Positions 58,381 through 64,000 of a stretch of 64,000 bases of DNA are shown piece after piece. The position numbers and the translations under genes are program-made. The notes beneath the pieces are model-generated. The model did no database searches. It had not been told where the DNA came from and worked only from the letters and a program-made list of their open reading frames with translations. Numbering within the stretch: the stretch's first letter is position 1; every line of letters begins with the position of its first letter. Origin of the DNA: Volutella citrinella (Eukaryota > Ascomycota > Sordariomycetes > Hypocreales > Nectriaceae); contig JAWZSP010000002.1 in the NCBI GenBank assembly GCA_034401135.1, positions 2,046,001 to 2,110,000 on the forward strand. The letters are read 5' to 3'.

Positions 58381-60029
58381 GATGAAGTCTCTCGGGTGGT
58401 ATGAGGAGGATAGAAAAGCAAGAGGATGCGTAGGGAAAGGCTATGAGAGGGGAATATAAGCGATGCTCGAAGGAAAGAGAGTCACGAGACGGTGATGGAA
58501 GGTTGGGGGCTGTCAATGACAACTGAAGTGCCGGATGCGATGGCGCTTGTCTCAGCGTGGAGAGTCGGCGGCGGGGTGGCAAACGCAGGATTGGGCTAAT
58601 ATAGACGTACGGGCAGCAGTAGGTGTGCGCAACAAAGCCGGCGCTCAAATCGAGAATTTGTTTAGTGAGAGGCGATCAAAGAGGTCGAGAACGTCAGTGG
58701 AAGTGTGAAAGAAGAGGAGGGAGAGTTTAAATTCGGGCTTCGGGGAGGAACAAAGCGGCGGTTGAGATTTAAGAATGCGAATTGCGGATCATCGTCGGCC
58801 ATCGGGCCCACGAGGGCCGCTCCGGCGGTGGCATGGCCCATGGCTTCGGCAGGGCGTGTGCCATGGATCCACGCCAGGGGCCTCTCTTGGGAGCGGTAAC
58901 GGTGGCTGCAACTCTACTGAGCCTTACATTACGTCGTCGGGTATCATGTGCGCCGCCACTGTAGGTTCCATGTGTCACAGCGGGCAGTCGTTCGCCAGCA
59001 TGCGACTGGCTGGGCTGGTGAGGTACCAATGCAGCTAGTTGAGGTTTCCCAGCAGGGCCTAGCCTGCGGGAGCGTACTCGATCTGGCTGCCAATGGCTGG
59101 CCGCGGAATGACACGTCGAGGTCATGGGCGCCTCATCCGCGACTGTGTCATGGTGCCCTCCCATGAGATGCTTCCATTGACCACCTCATGCAATTGGCGA
59201 GCGAATGCGGGGTTGCGTTGTACAGGAACAATACTGCGGCCCAACCCGAGGAGGGGCAGGTTACAGACTGTCCTCTGGCTACCTGGTGCACACCAGCCAT
59301 GAGCCACTAATATAATTGGCATGGCGAGAGAAGCGAGATCGGGTTGTAATGCCGGTATTGTCGCTCCCAACAACACCACACCAGTTCTGTGGCTGCTGTC
59401 GACATCGCAGAATACCAGTGGCCTTGGAATATGCGCTTTCAAGCCTAAATAGCAATGGAGAATGTTTCAGCTGATCAATCAGGGCCGTCCTATCAATGGG
59501 TTTCTTACGTGCCTATCCATGGCCGTAGCCAGCTGTACGGATACCAGTCGTCCTCATGGTCAACGTGGGAGCGGTTTACCCCCCTGTCCAACTTTGAGCT
59601 ACCCACGCAATCGAGGAGAAGATTAGCGTTGCGGAGGCCCTCGATACAGTGCTACTCCGCAGCATCCTCCGCTCCAGACTCCGGTAAAGTGGCACTTTTG
59701 GCGCCTGTCGTGCCATCGCCTCAGGCGGGGTCGTGCGAGATTGCCCTGCCCTGATTCGCGGAACAGGGCGCGCACGCCACCGCAGACCCTGAAGCTCGGG
59801 CGGGCCGTTCATCCATCAGTTCCATCTGCATCGACCCGGAACCAAACCTCGTGGCAGCTTGCGTGCGATTCTGTCGTCCACTTGAGCCCAGTCCAGCAAA
59901 CGCCTCGCCCAGCACAGGACAACGCACTCGCCAGGCGCAAGCGCATCCAGTCCTCGTTGAAGACCGTGCCACCTTTTGACCGAGGCTCGAGCCGATATTG
60001 CGGGACGTCTCCTTTTATCAGGGCACACC
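58381..60029. other. divergent region between the LOG-family gene and CLPTM1
   Basis: This is 1.65 kb with no protein-like frames. It contains GGTGGCAAA (58575-58583), identical to the yeast PACE core, on the LOG side; a single occurrence is probably chance. No repeats were noticed. Confidence 0.5.
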
Positions 60030-62183
60030 ATGACGGACCAGATTTACCATCAGAGGCCAGGTGGCCAGAGGGGCCAGCAGCAGCAGCAGCAGGAAGGGGG
60101 TGGTGTGAGTTATTATGCCATGTCGATTTTGCAATGCGCATGTTGGACACCGGTTGCTAATGCGATGCGAATGGAATAGGGCATCGGCTTCGGCAAGCTC
60201 GCTCTGGGAGCCGTCGGCTACTTCGCCTTCCAATGGGCCCTCAACTACGGCACGAAAACGGACCAGACCTCTGTCTCCATGACCCATCCCGAGACGGGCG
60301 AAACCATCAAAGTCCCCGGAAACCTCGATGACATCCCCCCGTTCGAGCTGCGACCCAAGGAACTTGATCCCGACGCCAAGTACCGATCCATCCCCGCGAA
60401 GATTGCCCCCATCTGGCCTCAGGACAGCCACCTCGACATCGTCATCACCTTGTCGTCGTCCTTTAACCCGGAGCCTATCGACAAAGTCCCCGCAGAATAC
60501 CGAGTCCTGGAGGAGAAGGGCTTCCAGCTGAACAACTGGACGGACAAGCGAGTGGCCGAGACGACCATTCACCTCCCCAAGCCCGTTCAGAACAATGGAT
60601 CTCTCTGGGGACACTTCTACATTGGTCTTCCAGGCAGCAACCTCGACCCCAAGAAGCCTGGCTTCGATCCGGCCAAGGCTTATCACTTCGCATGGCCTTT
60701 GACCCATTATCTGCCCAAGAAGAAGGTCGCAAAGACCCGAAACCTGTTGTCCGACCTGCCCGAGCCCGTTGAGGCTGAACCCGAAGTGGAGGAGCCCAAG
60801 GGCCCCATCATGGCCAACTACTACCACCCCAACACCAGTCTGTCCTTTGTCCCTGATCTAGGTGTCAAGGACTTCCACGTGATCCCTCCTGTGGCCAGGC
60901 AGTTCGTCCACCTAGAGGCGACTGGCGCGCGCGACGCCTCTGGCCAGAACGGATGGTACTGTAAGTCGCGATGCCGATTTCTCATCACCGCCAAGAGCGG
61001 TTGAAGCCCGAATTCAAGCTAATCCCGCGTAGACCCTGTACTGTTCGTCAATCCCTTTTGGCAATTGACGAGCCACATGATGCTGTTGAACGAGACCGTT
61101 GAGGAGGTGCCCTTCCGCATCGATCTGGGACACATCGTCAACTGGCAGTTCCAGCTTATGGCCAACATTGATGCCAACTCCAAGGAATCGGCACGACAGC
61201 ATGCCTTTGGCCACTCGCTACCCACTGGCGGCGACGGCTCCGAGATTGAGATGATCAAGGAGGTCCTGATCGACACCAACCCCATCCTACTCAGCATCAC
61301 CGTCATCGTCAGTATCGCGCACATGATTCTCGAGACATTGGCGTTCGGCTCCGACATCGCCCACTACCGCAAGAAGAAGGACAACGTGGGCATTTCTGTG
61401 CGCTCCATCCTGGCCAACGTGTTCATGCAGGCTGTCATCTTCCTCTATCTCCTCGACAACTCGCAGAACACTAGCTGGATGATTCTCGGCTCGCAAGTGG
61501 TTGGCATCATCATCGAGTTTTGGAAGATCACCACCATTGTCAATGTGCGCGTGCAACCGGGTGGCCCCAACTCGTGGTTCCCCTACACCATTGTTTTTGA
61601 GGACAAGCAGAAGCTCTCCGAGACGGAAGAGAAGACCAAGGAGTACGACGAGATTGCCTTCAAGTACGTCTACTGGGCTGCCATTCCCCTGCTCATTGCC
61701 TACGGCATCTATTCGTTGATGTACGACACTCACAAGTCGTGGTACTCGTACATCATCACCACATTGGTGGGCTCCGTGTACGCCTATGGCTTCCTCATGA
61801 TGGTTCCCTCCCTGTACATCAACTACCGCCTCAAGAGTGTCGCCCACATGCCCGCCAAGGCCATGATGTACAAGTTCCTGAACACCTTCATTGATGATCT
61901 ATTCGCCTTTACCATCAAGATGCCTTTCTTGCACCGCCTGGCAACTTTCCGAGATGACATCATCTTCTTCATCTATCTCTACCAGCGATATGCCTACCGA
62001 ATCGACTACACCCGTGTCAACGAATTTGGACAGGGTGGTGACGATGAGGGCGAGGATGAGAAGAAGAAGGAGGAGACGAAGAAGGAGGCTGAGGGCAAGG
62101 AGGCTCTGACAAAGGAGGTTAAGAAGCTTGAGGCCAAGGCCACTGGCGCGGACACTGGCAAGAAGGCTACCAAGCGTAAGTAG
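60030..62183 (+). CDS. CLPTM1: CLPTM1-family multi-pass membrane protein
   Basis: Exons 60030-60104, 60180-60960 and 61033-62183 (introns of 75 and 72 bp) encode 668 aa. The N-terminus has a CAG-encoded run of six Gln. A first hydrophobic helix (LALGAVGYFAFQWALNY, residues ~30-47) is followed by a luminal domain with DSHLDIVITLSSSFNPEP and LFVNPFWQLTSHMMLLNETV. Several C-terminal helices follow, including ILLSITVIVSIAHMILETLAFGSDI and WAAIPLLIAYGIYSLMYD. The signature YRLKSVAHMPAKAMMYKFLNTFIDDLFAF is the CLPTM1 core. The tail is Lys/Glu-rich. The human members CLPTM1 and CLPTM1L act in the ER, with roles in receptor trafficking and glycosyl-phospholipid scrambling; the fungal role is less defined. 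Confidence 0.93.
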
Positions 62184-63477
62184 GGCTAAGCTTGTGCATA
62201 TCTGGAGTGGTGACGGTGTCGGACCCGGAAATGGGAATCGGCGCTACGAGTACTATATGTGGAGGGAAGATTGAGGTTACGTTGGCCATAACTTGGTTGT
62301 AATATTAGAGTGGAAGTAATATTATGATAAGGATATTCAAACCAACTCTAACAAGGTCTCCAGCTGGCCTTATGGTGACCCAGCCCCATGTGTCAACAGG
62401 AAAAAGCAACGCGACGGCTGCTGCGCCAGGTTTTTCGTAATGGGACAGGGACCCGCTTTGATGACGCCGGTGAAACCAGCCACAGCGCAGGCACAAGCCA
62501 ACAGCAGCAAGAGCGCAGCTTCGACATCAACGCATGTTGCGGGAAACAGGACTCGGCGAGCGATCCTGCACCGACTGGTCGGAGATGATTAATAATTGAG
62601 GAGTAGTGCGATTAGTTCTATGCTTCCTAAAATAAGTTACTGGCAATAGGAGTCCGCTCTTGCATTGGTGCGCGTGCATGCTTAGCCGTGATCCCCCCAG
62701 CGCCTTACGCCATCAATCCCACCCACCTTGTGCACCTAGAGTTGCCGGGAAGGCCCTCTTCCTGATAAGGTACCGACTAAAAGGCCTAGCGAGTGGCGCC
62801 CAGCAGCTTATTACTCTACAATAGTCCGTACCTGCCTTGTCAATAATGAGCAGTGCCGCAGCAAGTGCCTTACCAGGTGCTATACCCAAGTGAGAGGCAG
62901 GTACGGACGAGGATATAGGACTTCCCCGCTGTCGAAGGCCGTGCAGAATTCTACGAGCCAGCCTATGGTTGCAACGGCTACTGGGTGTGCAACGGCTACT
63001 GGGGTCCTTGCCTTGCCGGGCTTGCGCACAGCTTCCCACACAGCCCGCCGCCGCCCGCTGGCCAGATGGTAGGACCCTCCATTAGTTACGTAGTGCTCCA
63101 CTTGTCCTGTAGGCATCCCCGGCTCGGGCTCCTTCTGCAGCACGCACGTCCTGCCGTCTCCTCCACCTCCTACAGGGCCAGCCGCAGGCCGCCGACAGGT
63201 GTTCAGCTCTCTTTCCGGCTCAATAAAGAGCGCTGCTTGTCCACGCCTGCGCCTTCTTCCTGGTCCCCGACCGTCAACTCGGTTACTATTGAATTCCAGC
63301 TGCTCTGCGCGCAGGCAGAACTACGAGAGCGCCCACCCCGCGACCAGCTGTCGAGCGACGATTGACGATCTATCCACAGCACGACTCAAGCTCCGCGAGC
63401 CCCAATCAACCTCGACGACAAGCACGCACCAGCGTCCTAGGCTTTGCAGCTGCCTCTGACCACATTGGCTTGACAAG
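62184..63477. other. intergenic, upstream of the right-edge gene
   Basis: No domain-bearing frame is seen. An 18-bp tandem duplication lies at 62970-63005. The segment 63090-63470 is C-rich and may contain the leader and first exon of the next gene, but no start codon could be assigned with confidence. Confidence 0.5.
62970..63005. repeat. 18-bp tandem direct repeat, two copies
   Basis: TGCAACGGCTACTGGG occurs at 62970-62985 and again at 62988-63003, a period of 18 bp with 16 identical leading bases. It is not in a recognised gene. Confidence 0.85.
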
Positions 63478-64000
63478 TTTACATACAATATACGGCATCT
63501 GGGAGCGCCACTCCCACCAACCACGCCGAGCTGGCCGGTCTCGAGGACCCGGAGGGGGGCCCAACTGGCGGCCCCGATGCTCCCCTCCCTTCTCCTTCCC
63601 GCCAAACCAGGACGACCAAATCCGAATCGGTCGGGTCTTTGCTAGCTGCCATTGCCAATGTCCTCTCTGAAGGGTTGCGCATCCTCGGTCTCTCCGACAA
63701 GCGCCACTGGGGCCTCGACGAGCATGAACAGGTGCGCGCTCTCGCCGCCACCTTGGACGAGGCAAAGAAGGACTTCCAGGAGCTGTCGCCGCTACTCAAC
63801 GGCCAAATGAGCTACGAGACGGATCGCAAGCGTACGTCGTTTCCAAAAATTTCCCCTGGGTGTGTCGTGTTGGGCGGTCTCAAGACCATCTCCGATCCTT
63901 CGGTCGATTGGCCTCCCGATAAAGCCAACGCTGATATCCCGGGACAATACTATATTAAAGAGCTTCCCCACGCTAACTTGAGGTCTAGATGAATCTGTCG
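63478..64000 (+). CDS. unrecognised gene, 5' part only (runs off the right edge)
   Basis: An open exon of about 118 codons (63478-63831) ends at a GTACGT donor, and after a 157-bp intron (branch GCTAACTT, acceptor GTCTAG) coding resumes at 63989 in frame (DRK-HESV). The exon has no ATG and is preceded in frame by TGA at 63471, so a start exon must lie upstream; AAG at 63475-63477 is a possible acceptor. The protein starts Gly/Pro-rich (LEDPEGGPTGGPDAPLPSP) and becomes helical and better conserved-looking (SLLAAIANVLSEGLRILGLS, then LDEHEQVRALAATLDEAKKD). I do not recognise the family. Strand and exon end are fairly safe; the 5' boundary is not. Confidence 0.5.

Noticed and set aside
58575..58583. 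GGTGGCAAA, identical to the yeast proteasome PACE core
   Set aside because: It lies upstream of the LOG-family gene rather than PRE5, is a single copy, and Rpn4/PACE control is not established in filamentous fungi.

Overview
The window is nuclear DNA from a filamentous ascomycete. Genes are dense on both strands and are interrupted by short introns (mostly 48-150 bp) with GTRAGT-like donors, CTAAC-like branch sites and YAG acceptors. The proteins are typical of Pezizomycotina: one SepA/Bni1-type formin, a Zn2Cys6 regulator, a fungal Sec16 and a Cyc2-type flavoprotein. Sordariomycetes, probably Hypocreales, is my inference from protein style; no species can be read from the sequence. I saw no virus, bacterial operon, CRISPR array, rRNA or convincing tRNA, and no intact transposon.

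Layout. 1-1.4 kb (minus): the C-terminal part of a Vhc1/SLC12-type cation-chloride cotransporter that lacks the transporter core and runs off the left edge. 3.8-9.7 kb (plus): an Avt3/4-type vacuolar amino acid transporter, an Aim32-type [2Fe-2S] thioredoxin-like protein and a Cyc2-type mitochondrial flavoprotein. 9.9-21.6 kb (minus): the Neo1 P4-ATPase, an F-box protein, an alpha/beta hydrolase and a ten-exon Zn2Cys6 transcription factor. 24-29.7 kb (plus): Sec16. 30.2-31.5 kb (minus): the checkpoint-clamp subunit Hus1. 32.3-33.5 kb (plus): a RING-like protein. 33.8-34.4 kb (minus): a small membrane protein. 37.4-42.7 kb (plus): the formin. 43.4-44.2 kb (minus): the U4/U6.U5 27K protein. 44.6-47.2 kb (plus): ER glucosidase I ending in KDEL. 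A gene-poor stretch of almost 5 kb then leads to a 63-residue protein with three GRSGYN repeats (52.1 kb). 52.8-54.7 kb (minus): the mitochondrial tRNA-modification GTPase Mss1. 56.3-57.2 kb (plus): proteasome alpha subunit Pre5. 57.6-58.4 kb (minus): a LOG-family protein. 60.0-62.2 kb (plus): CLPTM1. The right edge holds the beginning of an unrecognised plus-strand gene.

The genes are mostly unrelated housekeeping functions: secretory pathway and ER (Sec16, Neo1, glucosidase I, CLPTM1), mitochondria (Aim32, Cyc2, Mss1), genome and RNA maintenance (Hus1, SNRNP27) and the actin cytoskeleton (formin). There is no metabolite cluster. Exon structures were rebuilt by hand from splice signals plus reading-frame and family conservation; wherever I give exons, the phases agree across every junction.

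The least conventional items are the GRSGYN-repeat protein with its long regulated-looking upstream region, the orphan cotransporter C-terminal domain, a perfect 16-bp hairpin upstream of the formin, and an intron of exactly 63 nt in SNRNP27 that stays open if retained.
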